A DNA stretch of 64,000 nt from Streblospio benedicti (GCA_019095985.1 JAGTTF010005900.1:9184-73183); one strand, 5' to 3'. Shown: positions 12,201 to 25,312, numbered from the stretch's first letter. Numbers and translations: made by a program. The notes: generated from the sequence alone by a model not told the origin.

Positions 12201-14768
12201 AATACCTAGGACACGAGGTGGACAAGGACGGGATCCGACCCAGCAGGAGTAAAGTGCAGGCACTGCACAAGTGGGGCATTCCCAAGACCTTGAGCGAAGT
12301 GCATACGTACCTGGGTTTTACCGGGTACTATCGTCGCTTTGTGCCGAATTATAGCGAGCTGGCGAAACCACTGACAGAACTCACGAAGAAAGGTGTGAAG
12401 TTTAAATGGGCTGAGCACCAGCAATATGCTTTCAAGAAGATCAAATGGTATATAGAGCAGTTACCCCTACTCTATTACCCCATTCCAGATAAGGAGTTCC
12501 ATCTTAATGTGGACGCGAGTTTGTATGGAATCGGAGGAACACTGGAGCAAGAATAAGAAGGGAAATTCGTACCACTGAGATTTGCCTCGAAGACACTGTG
12601 CAAGAGCCAGCAGGCGTACTGTGCGACTAAGAGGGAGTTCTATGCGGTCGTCTTCTTCATGCGTTACTTTCGAGATATCACGAGGGGGACGCTGGTCGTC
12701 ATTTGGACGGATCATGCGGCTCTCACGTGGGTGCAGAAGTACCACCAGTCCGACAACATGTACATGAGGTGGATTGTGGAAATGGGCTGGTACAAACCAT
12801 GGGAGATACATCACGTTCCAGGGAAACTGCAGGAAGTGGCCGATAGTTTGTCGCGCAAACGCGAGGCTGATCCTGAAGCACAGGAGTGTTTTGCGAAGCG
12901 AAAAGGCGTGCAAACTGGGCGACTGTCCTGATTGTGTGTTTTTCAAAGAGAAGCTGGAAAGATGCAGGGACGAGGACTCCGACGACTCTGACGAGGAGAC
13001 AACCGAGGCAGCTACTGTCCTCAACGCGGCGATCATCAACACAAAAGTGTTGCCTGAGTTGCGGTGGGAGTTTGCGGCGCGGGATGTCGATTCTGATGAC
13101 AAAGATGGAGAAGAGCAGGAACTCGTGGATGGCATTGATTACAATGTGTATCTAACCAGACGACTTCACAAGCTGCCCAACCGAACGCACTTGACTTCTC
13201 GCGAGGTGATAGAAGATGACGACGCGAAGCCGGTGTTCGTCGCGCGAGAGCGAGTGGCAGTTCATCGTTCCAAGCGGTTAGCAGAAAAGCGACTAGGGAC
13301 CCAGTCGGCCCCGAAACCGCTCGTGGTGGGAGAATCTTCCAACAAAAGTGATGGCGATGAGGAGTCTGAGGGGGTGGGTGAGCCGCAAGAGCAGCAAACC
13401 ACCGCCCAGGCTGAAAAGCGTTGTGTACGGGTGCTCGCGGGATTCGAAGACTCGGATTGGTGCGAGGCACAGCAGCGCGACCAGTGTTTGCGACGTGTCG
13501 CAGTTTTGAAAGAGCAGTGGGGCGAGGTAATGGACGAAGAGGAGGTGAAAAAGGAGTGTCCCGAAGTACAGGCGTACTGTCGCTGGTGGAGCAGTCTGTA
13601 TAAAGCAGAAAATGGAGTCTGGACCATGGATAAAGTAATCCGTGCGAAAGGCCGCCCGGTGGAACGTGTACAAGTCCGTCTAGTTCGATCGCGTGGCGCG
13701 AGAGCATATGGCGTTGTGTTCATGTGAATAGTGTGAGCCATTTGGGCTATGAACACATCTATGAGATTTTGCGGCGCCGTTTCGTGTGGCCAGGGATGAT
13801 GGAGGACGTGAGATTGATGTGTCGGGCATGTTTAACTTGCCAGCAGAATAAGACAGGAGCTGGGGGAGGAAAGCCGCTGATGAAGCACGAATACGTGGGG
13901 TTTCCTCACGAACATGTGGGTATAGACCTCCAGGGGCCGCTACCCGAAACTCCAGCCGGTCACAAGTATATCTGTGTGATACAGGATTATTTTTCAAAAG
14001 AATGGAGCTGTACGCGTTGACACAAAAGACAGCGGATGTGGGGTGATGGAGTGACTGCACAGCGACCAGGGGACAGAGTTTGATAATCAGCTCATGAAGG
14101 AACTGTGCAAGATGTTTAAAATCTACAAGACCAGAACCACCGCTTATGCTCCCTGGAGCAACGGGATGGTGGAGCGCAGTAATAAGACGATAAAAGCCAT
14201 ATTGAGAGCGCTGAGTGTTCAAGATAGAGAGAATTGGGACGAGTTGTTGCTGTATGTCTTTATGGCCTACAACGCAACCCCACACGTGAGCACCGGATTC
14301 ACGCCGCAGCGACTGTTTTATAGTCAATGTGCGGACCCCCTACTCCCAATTGACTTAATGTATGGGTGTGACGACAGGGCAGTGCCTCAGTGTTATTCAG
14401 CCTACGTTTTCCATCAACGTAATCTGGCTATGCAGATGGCTGAGACAGTCCGAGAGGTGACAGGAAGGGCGGTGGAAGTACAGCGGGCGCAGCAGAATAA
14501 GTCGACGAAGCTGCGCGACTATAAGGTTGGAGACCAAGTGCTGATGTTTTCGCCCCCTCTCGGGTGGGATAAGTTGCAGATAGGTCCATGGACCGGGCCA
14601 CATCAGGTTATTGCTGTTGGCAATGATCATGTGGTCAAGATCCGGATTTTCCACGAGCCTGCCCCCGCCAAGAAAGTCAGAGGCCGCAAACCGATGTCAG
14701 AACAGTGGGTGAATGTAAATCGACTCAAACCGGCTTTTAAGTCGGGGCGAGGGCGATTTTATCAGTAG
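9281..14768 (+). mobile_element. Pol region of plus-strand Gypsy copy (PR-RT-RH-INT)
   Basis: The protease-like region lies near 10570-10850. Reverse transcriptase lies near 11790-12550 and includes the YLDD catalytic box (around 12065). RNase H follows to about 12900. The integrase region (about 13740-14768) has a zinc-finger segment with CRACLTCQQNK, a catalytic core segment and a C-terminal GPY/F-like module near 14520-14660, and I see no chromodomain. Between RNase H and the integrase zinc finger there is an unusually long acidic linker (about 12900-13730). The region is broken at several points and is treated as a fossil. Confidence 0.88.
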
Positions 14769-15549
14769 CAGACACTTCGCCCTCTGTGAATTTGCTCGCA
14801 CGTAGAAAGGCGAGATTCACAGAGTATTGGAGTGCGATTGATTAGACGACTAGCGGAGGGGCAAGCGGTCAGTTTTATGGTCGCTACCCCACATACTTGA
14901 TGGAAGTTTCACATGTGGGTGGAACAGAAAAGCGGTAACCTTTCCATTTTCTTCCTTTGCCGTGGGTTTCATTGTGAAACTTGGGGGAGAGTGGAGTGGA
15001 GTCGCGCCAAGCTGCAGAAGGAACGCAGAAATTATCGACCAGCGACCGCGAGTGGAGTAGTGGCTGTTTGAGTGACGCGACCTGTTTGTTTAAGCGACGG
15101 GTGCGCGACAAGGTCACAGGAAAGCGGTGGTATGGTTAAAGAGGACAGCCAGCCCGCGAAACAGAAGATGAGAAGTTGCTTGCAGTACACCAGTTAGCAG
15201 TTATGCAGTAACATCGACAGTAACAAAATCCAATTGAAACGAGACTGAAAGCGAGGATCTAGTGGCGAAACGATGACCGGTGGGCGTGGTCGCTCATTCT
15301 GTCACCATGTATAGGCAAATGCGGATAGTAGGTTCAGATGAGTCGGAGATGGGTGCGAGAAGCCCGGCTATGGTGTCGGTGTAATGAGAATCAAGCCTTT
15401 TTGATTCAGTGAATTGCATCGGGAAGTCATGGTTTGGGTCGTAAACACCAATGAAGAGGATGACGTGGGCCGTGGACGGCAAAATCCGTTGCATAGGTCA
15501 CCAAAGTGTACGTGTTTGGGTCCTTTTGGTTGGCAGAGGGTGGTGGCGT
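14769..15549 (+). mobile_element. Post-pol noncoding region of plus-strand Gypsy copy
   Basis: Sequence downstream of integrase that is shared, in inverted orientation, with about 22690-23515 of the minus-strand composite. I see no convincing gene in it. It runs into the scaffold gap. Confidence 0.7.
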
Positions 15550-15649
15550 NNNNNNNNNNNNNNNNNNNNNNNNNNNNNNNNNNNNNNNNNNNNNNNNNNN
15601 NNNNNNNNNNNNNNNNNNNNNNNNNNNNNNNNNNNNNNNNNNNNNNNNN
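15550..15649. other. Assembly gap (100 N)
   Basis: Exactly 100 unknown bases, the usual placeholder for a gap of unknown size. The order and distance of sequence on its two sides are therefore not guaranteed. It falls in repeat sequence shared with 22690-22870. Confidence 0.99.
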
Positions 15650-15720
15650 TAGAAAGAGTGATGCCAAAGCATACCAGGGTACACTGGTGATATCATGGCT
15701 GTGAAACTCCGCATGGGGAT

Positions 15721-16278
15721 CTACCAGAACTAAATACTAACAATTCTTATTATTATATAATAATTACACATTGCAAGATAAGATCATAAATATAAACATT
15801 AATAACACTATAGGGTTTATGACATTCAATAATACAGGATTCTTGCAGAAATTAGCTGACATTTTTTGTATCTTTATTTGACCTTCAGATTCATTCAAGG
15901 TCAAACGTATTTTTTTCTGAAGCGTAATGTATGATTTTATATATGTGTTTAATCATACCTTTTGCTCTAAACCCATTTCTAAGAATGATATATGAACGAT
16001 TTTCTGTAAATATTGGTGGCCATCTTGGATTTCTGTCGCCATATTGAAAAAATGAAATGGCCAAGCAGCCCATTTTTTGCATGGGTCTCTTTTACATGTA
16101 TGCAGATTTTGGTGCTTTTATCACCGAGTGCACGATTGTAATTTGGCTTTAAGCTGCTCCACTAATTTGGGTTGCAAAATGTTTTGCATGTGATTCAGCT
16201 CGATTCATCATAACTCCTCTTCCATAAAAAATCCCGAATCTGCCACAGTAATCATATGTTTTGGTGGCTATAGCTCCT
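15721..16278. other. AT-rich intergenic DNA, nothing recognised
   Basis: AT-rich host-like sequence between the plus-strand element and the left LTR of the composite. No gene, RNA or clear repeat was recognised. Confidence 0.6.
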
Positions 16279-16282
16279 CTTG
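16279..16282. repeat. Target-site duplication, left copy (CTCT)
   Basis: The four bases just outside the left LTR are CTCT. They equal the four bases just outside the right LTR at 37827-37830, as expected for the 4-5 bp duplication made by Ty3/Gypsy integrases. Confidence 0.65.
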
Positions 16283-16907
16283 TAAACAAAGTAACTGGAA
16301 CAAGTGTGTCAACGCCCTGTAGCAGTGACACTCACACCTGGGGTGCACGCGTGGCCTCACGGCCTGCGCACCCCAGCTGCATTCGCTGGCGTTCCTTCCT
16401 GACTACTCCTTGTTGTGTTTCTAAACCTACGTGCACCACATACCTTGACCACCGCTCGGTCCCTGGGTCGTGGGGTGTATTGCCGGGTTTCATGAGAGGC
16501 CTCCACATGGGGGAGGACTTCACACGGTGCACACTGTGCTACCCAGGCGTCCCCTATGCTCAACCACGTTAGACCAAGTCCACGATGGTGAGGGAGGAGG
16601 GGCCACCGGCCAACCTCGGTAAGAACAAATAAAGAGGGCCGGATTCCCTTTGGGAATAGGTTGCCAGCCCTACGTGCTGCTGTACCAGCATCTAAGAGAA
16701 CTGCCGCTAATTGGCTCAACCCAGAACAAGAGAGTACTGGTTCCTAATCCTATAGTGGCCATAGTAAAGGACACAACAAAGCCCTATCAAGGTGTGTAAC
16801 TGGGATGATAACCTAGTCCAGTGCAACGTATACTATAGGGGAATTTATACTCTGCGGTCATGCTGCAATGAACCCGCGCACTGGAGGCCCTAACAGCTTT
16901 TGTTACA
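16283..16907 (-). repeat. Gypsy LTR (left; 3' LTR of the minus-strand element)
   Basis: A full-length LTR of about 625 bp that begins TGTAAC and ends TTTACA on its own strand, so it has the usual TG...CA ends. It matches 37191-37826 along its whole length and the partial LTR at 5571-6173. On the element strand it is preceded by a short purine-rich stretch (TGTGGGAGTG), a polypurine-tract candidate. Confidence 0.9.
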
Positions 16908-17690
16908 CACTCCCACAGATTCCATGAGGATGGAACACTGTGCTTTTAGAGAGTGAGACACTCGCATGGAAACTCCCCAACCCATATCCTCGAGTATCCT
17001 AAGCACAGGTGGCTCACAGTCGTCAGCGGGTTCCTACTTCAAGGGTGCTCGACAGGCACGCCGGGGCGTCAGTGACAGGCCAGTGCGACACGCAGGTAAG
17101 TCTGCCAGCAAACACTCCACCCTTCCTGCCCAAGGTCCGGAAGAACTCGTCTCCCTGGAAGTTGCGCCTCACCAGGTAAGCCTGAAACATACAAACAAAA
17201 CATGCAAACACTCCACCGCCCTCCCCCAAAGTCAAACCTCATTCATACCAGTGACGTGCAATGGCTCACTTCTGTCATGGTCGCTCCTCGTGACGGCTGC
17301 TCGCTTCAACACATTATTGCATTCACACAGCGTGAACTTGTCGCGCAGCGCACCCTCGCGCTTTGGACTTACTTTGCCATGGGGAACGGTGGGGTACACA
17401 TTTACACACAACATTCAGCCTGTGCCGACTCTCACACACACACACACAAGGGCCAACGAAGGGGAAATCTGGGGGCTAATCGCAATCTATGAGTACAGAG
17501 CGACGTGTAAGTCAAATTAGAAAGCAATGGAATAGGCCACTATCTTCGCATTACTCTTGGACTGACAAAACCGGACTACGAAAACCTTGCACAGGCAACA
17601 GCGCACGGTTTTCATGAGAGTAATACAACCTGCTGCTGCGTGGCGTCGCGTCTGGCGTCACAGGGCGCGGATCGGCTTGTCCAGCCACCG
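16908..17690 (-). other. Noncoding DNA between accessory region and left LTR
   Basis: About 0.8 kb with no convincing gene. It includes a short CA repeat near 17428-17448. The end next to the LTR carries the polypurine-tract candidate. Confidence 0.5.
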
Positions 17691-20600
17691 CTCTCCTCTC
17701 TAGCTTCTGGCGAGCAACCTCGTCAGGACTCGCCTGCAGCTGAAGACCGAGATGATCCGTTTTTCAGGATCACCCTTGCAGGGGGCGCCCCCCGCGACTG
17801 GACCCTTACCGTTGGTGTCACCCCCTTGTGGAGGCAGCCCGCGGGTTGCGGGGACGACCGACGCAGACCGAGAATCGCTTTCCTGAACTCGCGGGCGGCT
17901 AAGTCTTTGTCTGTCTGGGTCTGGGTGGAGTCTGGGCAGAAGGCGCATCTCTCTCTCCTCGTCCAAGGACTCTTCTGCTGCTGACGTGAGGCCAAGGCTG
18001 GGCTCAGACCTTGCGTGAGTGAGCGGGCCCGTGACACTGAGGTCACCGTCCACCGACACAGTTGTCGTGGCTGCTGTGGTCGTCACTGCTGCAGTCGCTG
18101 TGGTCACCACACTGGCTGTTGGCAGGGTAGGAAGAACCTGCCTAACCCGCTGCTCCTGGCCGATTGCGTGACACCGCGGCTTCACGATTGCTGCTGAGTT
18201 CGACATTTCCTGGAGAGCATTCTTGAGCGCCCTCACTTCCCTGGCAACTTGAGGTCGTTGTCCAACATCCATCTCGTCAATCAGTCAGATGAACCCCGCA
18301 CCGACACTACATAGAGAGACCGTGAGCTCCTGTACCTTGTCTGCATTGCGGCCCTCGTACTTGTGCATGGTTGCCACGTCATGTTTCCTCTCGGAGGCAT
18401 ATTCGCACACCACCTGGAGCTCGCAGCGAACACCCTCCAACTCCTTGCGTAGAACCGCTACTTGCAAATCCCTGCTCGTGTCCATCTCGAGGACTTCCAA
18501 CAAAGCGGTAGATCACAGAGGTAGATGGCTCAACTCGTCTGCTAACGTCTCCCGGGTGGAGGTCGAACTCAGCACCCGGGGAGCGATCTCCTGCCGCACA
18601 ATCTGAGAAAACTCCTCATTGGCTTGTCGCGCACAGGAAAGGCAGGAAAGACGTCGAAGCTGGGGTCATACTTGATATGTTCCTCCATCACCGTCCAGAC
18701 ATCAATGATGTCCTTTCGCTGCTGGTTCAGGGGTGATCGCCCTGAAGGCATCCTGCATCTGCTTTTCGCTGGCGGGCGAGTGCCCTTCCAGCGACCCCTC
18801 AGAGGTCCACAGGACTTCACTTTGACAAGGGGTCCGCTTTACTTTAAGCTTCCGCGATGGCACGGTGTAGGTCGTGTCCTTGCAAAGTACTGCCAGTTCC
18901 TTCCCCATGACGTCGACATCTGCACTGACTTTGGCCAAGTCCCTCTCAGCCGTCGCCAGTTTCGCCTGCTGCTGCTCGCATGTCGCTGTCAAACGGCTCA
19001 CTTCGCGCTGCAACACCACTCACTCTTTTTCTGCCGCGGCGCGCTCTGACTTCAATGTAAGGCAGTCTGCCTTGTATTTGATAGCGCGAGCTTGTTCCTT
19101 TGGTGCGGTTCGCGACCAACAGCGATCGCCCACTTTGGTAGGCAGTCCTGTCAGCTGCAGCCCGCTTCTGAAGCTCCCTGTCTTGCCACACGCATTCACT
19201 ATCGCGCAGATTATCAATCAATCTGCCAGTGCTAGTCTTCTGGCTCTTGCCACCTCAGCCATGCCCTGGACTGCGTGAGTCAGAGTGGTCGCACTTCTGA
19301 CCAGATGGGGAAGATCCGCCTTTATACCTGGGAGGCGAATGCCTCGACTTCTTCTTTTTCTTGTCACCGTCGAGCGACCCTCCATGTGCGACTTGAGCAG
19401 TCACTGCTGCGGCGATGGTGCTGCTGACTTTCTGCATAGCAGTGGGACTGGTCCCAGCACTCATGCTGCTCGAAGGCAACGTGGAGGCCAGGCTGACCGT
19501 CTCGGACACTGGGCTGCTACTCCTACGAGCAGTAACAGTTGCCGCCGGGGATTTGGCGATCTTGAACTTGCTCGCAAGCATCTCCAACATCCCGGAACTT
19601 GGCAGTGGCACTTTTGTGGGTGGACCCATCAACGTTGGCTGCTTGGGGTTGGAAGGCCCGCTCTTGCGAGCCGGACCCCCACCTTCTGCTTCACGGTAGA
19701 GGGACCCTTTGACGAGTGTGACACTGCCGCTCGGTATCCCTATGTCTTCTTTTCTGGAGCACCAGAATACCCCGGCAGATGGCTGGTCCACTTGACTTAG
19801 TCAATCTGGCACACATCCAACCACTGAAGGTGATCCTTGCTCCACTCCTGCTTCTTGACATCGATCTTACTGAGATGATGTCCCACAATCACCCTACTTA
19901 GGCTAGCGTTGGAAACCAACGATTACGGCCTATCAGGTGTTGGATTCCTACAAGCTGGATGTAGCTCTCCATCACCTCGATCACCATCTTCTGAGCGATC
20001 GAACATAGATCCTTCAGATTGCACTGAAGGCCTGCTCATCGCTGCTTCCTCTGTTTCGCGGTGGTACCACCGTTGATCTCCTGTTGGAAGATCGCGCTGC
20101 ACTTGTCGCACCTCCGCGTCGTGATGTTCGATGAGATGTCTCACCGCATCAGATACTGATGGAAACATCGCTCATTGGCACCGGGGGCCTAGGGTCTCCA
20201 CCGGCGACTTGCTGCAACACGGGGCAGAGAAACACTTGCCCGCTTTCAAGTGAAAGGGGCACCAGTGCTCTACTACTCGCTCAAGGTTTTTCCAACCATG
20301 TTTCTTCAGGGAGTCTGCACGAGGCGAGCACACAAGTACGGGGTCAAACTTGCTGCAGTCAGTTACGTCCCAATGCAACAACCCTCCGTCCTTGCTGCAT
20401 AACACCTGAGGTTGGGATAAAGCACCGAGGGGTTGATCAAGAGCCTCCCACGGCTCACACCCTTGCACGGGCATCCCGGATTCCAGCCACGCGGTAAACA
20501 AGGCTTGTACACCCTCCTTGGTAATCCGTTGCTGGGCAGCTGTGAGGCGGGAAACCTTGACGTAATACCCACAGTTTTGGATAGCCCGTGTGGCCACTCT

Positions 20601-21291
20601 TGGTAACCACAGCTGCTACCCCCCCCATCTATCTTCTGGGACGCGGTCAGGTGTCCAATTATCTCGCGACCCCTGCCCCATCCACTCTGGTCTTTCTAAC
20701 AGCGGCCCATAACCGACCCTGCTCAGTATTTTGTAAGAATGCTGAGGGAGGCCAGTCACCTCATCAGGAGGACTGTCACCGAAAAACTTGCCTGAGTACA
20801 ACACGTTCTGTGTGTATGGATCCGCGAAGAAACGCTGCACCTCGCCCAGGGTAGGTTGTTGCCTCCGTGAGGGTGCACGTTGCCGTCGCTCCTTTGGGTC
20901 GCCAGAGGTTTTCATTTGTAACGCCCGCCGCTTCTGGTGATCGCCGCTGCCTACGTCCGAACCGTCCGACTCGCTGCTTGTGGAACTGTCGCCCCCGACT
21001 GATCCTGTGTAAGACTCAGCCGCTGGACGAGGCCACTTTCATCATCATCAGCTGGGGTGCCTGCGCTAGCTTGTCCAGCTGCTTCAGCAATTTTGCTCCT
21101 TGCTGCACCTGTGGAGCCCTTTGTTTCCTACGCGAGTTCTGACACTGCAACGTCGATGTCCTCATCGTGGGGACATGCCCCCCCTCCGCCACCTGTACTG
21201 CTGAGTGCGGCCTCAGCTTCCGAGGCCAGGAGGGCTGCTGCCCGTGCCCCCTGATCCCCGCGAATCTCTGGGGAGACGGCCGCTGCATCAC
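17690..21291 (-). mobile_element. Accessory (post-pol) region with coiled-coil fragments
   Basis: Minus-strand coding fragments downstream of pol and inside the two LTRs. Pieces around 18285-19220 have long heptad-like charged stretches typical of coiled coils. The piece near 19255-19790 is rich in Ser, Pro and Lys, with a run of lysines. The piece near 20172-20597 has a Cys/His cluster (CPFHLKAGKC followed by a CC pair) that could be a small zinc-binding knuckle. I do not recognise a family. It could be an extra gene in the env position, or the gag-like gene of a second, non-autonomous element. It is broken. A partial second copy lies at 32517-33740. Confidence 0.5.
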
Positions 21292-21439
21292 CGCTTACGC
21301 CCGCCTCTCGCTGTTACTGGGGACCGTACTGCGCCATCGTGGCTTCTACAGGCCCATATCCACGCTGAAAAGGAATGATCCAATTACAGCAAATCTCGTT
21401 GTCTCCTACCCAAACTGCAAAAGAAACTATTACAAGTAA

Positions 21440-22189
21440 CAATAAATCACCAAAACCGTCAACAACTGAAATAAACACACACCAGAAAAGTACGTCTACT
21501 CAGATTCAACTCCTAAACTAGTGTGATCAAAAGTAGTACTCTGGTCATGAGACCGCCTCAAAACACCTCCGCGCATCACGCGCTGCCTATCACCCGCCAT
21601 TATCCTGCCACTCTTGACCTTTGCCCTCTAGTAGCTTATATAAAAATTCCTAATGTTTAAAAGCTACAAATGCAGAACATGGCATGTAGTAAATGAAAAT
21701 TTGTGATTGCATTCTCAATCCAGTTCCCCTGACTTCTCTAAAAGTCATGTTTGCTTTCTACCTTCAAGCTTTAACTGAGAACACGGGACAAAGTTAACAA
21801 CCATTGTCTTGCTACCAAACTATCACTAGAAGTGTCATTGTTTGTTTTCTTGGTATAATTCATTCCTTTAAGTAGTATCAAAGAGAACAGTTAGTTGGCA
21901 TGGTTGTTATTATTAAAGTTTCTCCATTCAAAATTATCATGGGATGGTGTGACATATTCTTACACAAAAAGAGTTATATTCTTCAACAAAGGGGTCATTG
22001 TTGTTCCCTCATTTAATGGTATTGCTTCAGATATAAAACTTCAAAAGAGGAAGTATTTGTAGGAAAAGTTTAATGGGGATGGTTTTCAATAGCAAGTTCA
22101 ATAGTTAAGCAATATATGTAAATAGGAAAGCAATTGAGTGATATGGTGTCAGTATTAATAATATTACCCATAGTATGGATAAGTGTTTC
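21440..22189. other. AT-rich insert, nothing recognised
   Basis: Base composition switches from the GC-rich element to AT-rich DNA. No gene or clear repeat boundary was recognised. Confidence 0.5.
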
Positions 22190-22345
22190 ATTAAAACTGA
22201 ATTGGAATTGGAATTGAATTGAAGTCAGAGGAATTGGAATTGAATTGGAATTGAAGTCAGGGGAATTGAATTGGAATTGAATTGACTTGTGGAAAACGGA
22301 ATTGAATTGAATTGGAATTGCCAGAATGGAATTGACCTCAGGCCC
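22190..22345. repeat. GAATT-type simple repeat
   Basis: Imperfect repetition of GGAATTGAATT with interspersed GAAGTCAGG units over about 150 bp. Confidence 0.85.
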
Positions 22346-22524
22346 CTGGGCCTCTACAGTATCCCGCCTCCACGTGAGCTTTGTTTATGTAAACCAGCCC
22401 GACGGCTGCCCACCTGCGACATAGCCGATCCTTTATTGTTTACTTAGTTGCCGCAAGTCGCCCATCCGCAACCTGTCTCCTGCTCGACAAGCCCCTAATG
22501 TTTATTTAAAGCAGTGCGCTCGCC

Positions 22525-22642
22525 ACAGCCAGTTAAAGCACACTGCGGCCCTCGCCATTTTGCTGGTAGTAATTCAGAGGCTAGCGCGAGCCAACTCAGC
22601 CAGTTAAGGCACACCTGCGACTCCGCCACTTTGCTGGTAATA
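22525..22642. repeat. Short tandem duplication
   Basis: Two similar units, each starting with CAGCCAGTTAA and ending near CCATTTTGCTGGTA or CCACTTTGCTGGTA, lie next to each other with a period of about 75 bp. Confidence 0.7.
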
Positions 22643-22689
22643 TTACCGCAGATGACCTTTCACTCCTCTTGTTCACTCCATCCATTCTC

Positions 22690-23515
22690 CTCTTGGTGGT
22701 GTGTGTCCGCCTACTAACGTAAAGCCTTTGGCTCAACCCCACGATGCCCATAGGTGCGGCAAAGCCACCAATTTCTGCCAAACCAAAAGGACCAAACACA
22801 TACACTCGTGACCTATGCAACGGATCTCGCCATCCACGGCCCACGTCATCCTGTTCATTGGTGTTTACGACCCAAACTATGACTTGGGATGCAATTCACT
22901 GAATCAAAAGGCTTGATTCTCGTTACACCGACACCATAGCCGGGATTCTCGCACCCATCTCCGACTCCATCTGAACTTTACTAATCCCAGATGCCCATAC
23001 ATGGTGACAGAATGTGAGGGACCATGCCCACCGATCATTGCTTGCCACTGATCCTTGCTTCAGTCTCGTTTCAATTGGCCGTCGATGCCATGCGTAACTG
23101 CTAACTGCGCACTGCAAGGCCCTCATCATCTTTGTTTCTGCAGGCTGGCTGTCCCTTTAACCGTATTCACGCTTCTCTAGGCCCTATCGCGCTCTCTGCC
23201 GCCTTAAACGAACGCGCCACCAAATAGCCACTACTTCACGGTCGCGGTCGATACCCCGGCTGCTCCTCTGCAGTTTGGCGCGACCCACTCCCACTCTCCC
23301 CGAAGTTTCACAATGAAACCCACGGCAAAGGAAGAAAATGGAAAGGTTACCGCTTTTTCTGTTCCACCACACATGTGAAACTCCAGTATGTAGGGTAGCG
23401 GCCATAAAACTGACCGCCGCCCAATTGTCGTCTACTCAATCAAGACTCCAATACTCTGTGAATCTCGTCCCACTTACTTGAGCAAATTCACAGAGGGCGG
23501 GTGTTCGTTACTGAT
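22690..23515 (-). mobile_element. Post-pol region of minus-strand Gypsy element
   Basis: Inverted match to 14770-15720 of the plus-strand copy. No gene was seen. It lies immediately downstream of the integrase region on the element strand. Confidence 0.75.
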
Positions 23516-24817
23516 AAAATCGCACCTCGCCCAACTTAAAAGCCGTGTTTGAGTCGATTTAGCATTCACCCACTGTTCTGACATCGGTTTTGGGCTTCTT
23601 GACTTTTCTTGGTGGGGGCAGGCCGTGAAAATCCGGATCTTGACTGCAGCACAACCTGATGTGGCCCGGTCCATGGACCCATCTGCAACATATACCGCCC
23701 GAGAGGGGGTGAAAACATCAGCACTTGGTCTCCAACCTTATAGTCGCGCAGCTTCATTGACTTATTCTGCTGCGCCCGCTGCACTTCCACCGCCCTTCCT
23801 GTCACTTCTTCGACTGTCTCAGCCATCAGCATAACCGGATTACGTTGATGGAAAACGTAGGCTGAATAACACTGAAGCACTGCCCTGTCGTCACACCCAT
23901 ACATTAAGTCAATTGGTAGTAGGGGATCCGCACATTGACTATAAAACACTCGCTGCGGCGTGAATCCGGTGCTCGTGTGGGGGCCATAAAAACATATGGC
24001 AACAACTCATCCCAATACTCTCTGTCTTGAACACTCAGCGTTCTCAATATGGATTTTAACGTTTTATTACTGCGCTCCACCATCCTCTTGCTCCAGGGAT
24101 CATAAGCAGTGGTTCTTGTCTTGTAGATTTTAAACATCTTGCACAGTAACTTCATGAGCTGATTGTCAAACTCTGTCCCTTGGTCGCTGTGCAGTTGCTC
24201 CATCACCCCGTGGGCGCGACGTACTCTCGGAAAAGCACATCCACGACAGCCTCCGCTGTCTTATGTGTCAACGCGTACAGCTCCATTCTCCTTGAAAAAT
24301 AATCCTGTATCACACAGATATACTTGTGAACGGCTGGAGTTTCGGGTAGAGGCCCTGAGAGTCTAATCTATCGCTCGTGAGGAAACCCCACGTATTCATG
24401 CTTCATCAGTGGCTTTCCTCCCCCAGCTCCTGTCTTATTCTGCTGGCAAGTTAAACATACCCAACACATCAATCTCACGTCCTCCCACATCCCTGGCACA
24501 CAAAACTTAAGCGCCGCAAAAATCTTCATAGATGTGTTCATAGCCCAAAATGGCTCACACTATTCACATGAACACAACGCCATATGCACTCCGCCACGCC
24601 GATTGGAACTAGACAGACTTGTACGCATTCCACCGGGCGGCCTTTCGCACGGATTACTTTATCCATGGTCCAGACTCCATTTTCTGCTTTATACAGACTG
24701 CTCCACCTCAGCGACAGTGCGCCTGTACTGGGACACTCCTTTTCACCTCCCTCTTGTCCATTACCTCGCCCCATTGCACTTTCAAACTGCACCAAACTGC
24801 ACCTTCAAACTCGCGAG

Positions 24818-25096
24818 TGAAACGAAAAGTCAGTCTTGTAAAGGTGATTTGGAAGATCGTGGAATCGAACTCACGACCTCCTGGCTATGAATCAGACCGG
24901 TCTTATATGTCATAGTCAGGTGTGCAGACCACTACACCAACCTCCCTAGACGAAGGAATCACACTTCAACTTTGCCTATATGCTGTATGCTGCGTTGCGC
25001 AATCACACTGTCTGACACCTTATGCTATATTTAGCTTCACCAAAAGCCAGCCTTAAATCGACATGCTTTCTACTGACTTCGCTTGTTGGGCACTTT
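24818..25096 (-). repeat. tRNA-derived SINE-like repeat, copy 1
   Basis: On the minus strand there is a good RNA polymerase III A box (TGGTGTAGTGG, 24929-24939) followed by a B box (GAGTTCGATTCC, 24861-24872). This is the internal promoter layout of tRNA genes and tRNA-derived SINEs. The A-to-B distance is longer than in an intronless tRNA, and the match to the second copy extends well beyond the tRNA-like part, so a SINE is more likely than a tRNA gene. It sits in an insert within the pol region of the minus-strand Gypsy element. Confidence 0.55.
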
Positions 25097-25199
25097 GTCA
25101 ATCTGCATGGGATGCATTGTGTCCGGGAGCCACTTTTGTGACAGACTCCCCCAACTCCCTACTCCATCGACAACCCCCATACCAGTGCCAGATTCGATC

Positions 25200-25312
25200 C
25201 GGCGGTAGAGACTCACGGGCAGTAGAGACTCACGGGCAGTAGAGACTCACGCAGACACCGCCTCTTCTCACATCCCGCCTTCTTCACATCCCGCCCTCTT
25301 CTCACATCCCGG
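25200..25312. repeat. Two short minisatellites
   Basis: Three copies of a unit like GGCAGTAGAGACTCACG (about 25203-25255) are followed by three copies of a CTTCTCACATCCCGCC-like unit (about 25261-25310). They lie between the two SINE-like repeats. Confidence 0.8.

Larger units (their letters stand above)
5571..15720 (+). mobile_element. Ty3/Gypsy LTR retrotransposon, plus-strand copy
   Basis: A Gypsy-family element with parts in the order LTR (partial), primer-binding-site candidate, gag with a zinc knuckle, protease, reverse transcriptase, RNase H, integrase and a post-pol region. The order RT, RNase H, integrase is diagnostic of Ty3/Gypsy rather than Copia or BEL. The copy is broken, with several breaks, and no 3' LTR is seen on its right; the scaffold gap at 15550-15649 lies near that end. 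It shares its family with the fragment to its left and with the large minus-strand composite to its right. It is much more GC-rich than the surrounding host DNA. Confidence 0.92.

Noticed and set aside
24861-24939. A functional tRNA gene
   Set aside because: A and B boxes are present, but their spacing is long, no convincing cloverleaf could be drawn by eye, and similarity to the second copy extends far beyond a tRNA.
25200-25312. A CRISPR-like array
   Set aside because: The units are short tandem minisatellites without unique spacers, in animal DNA.
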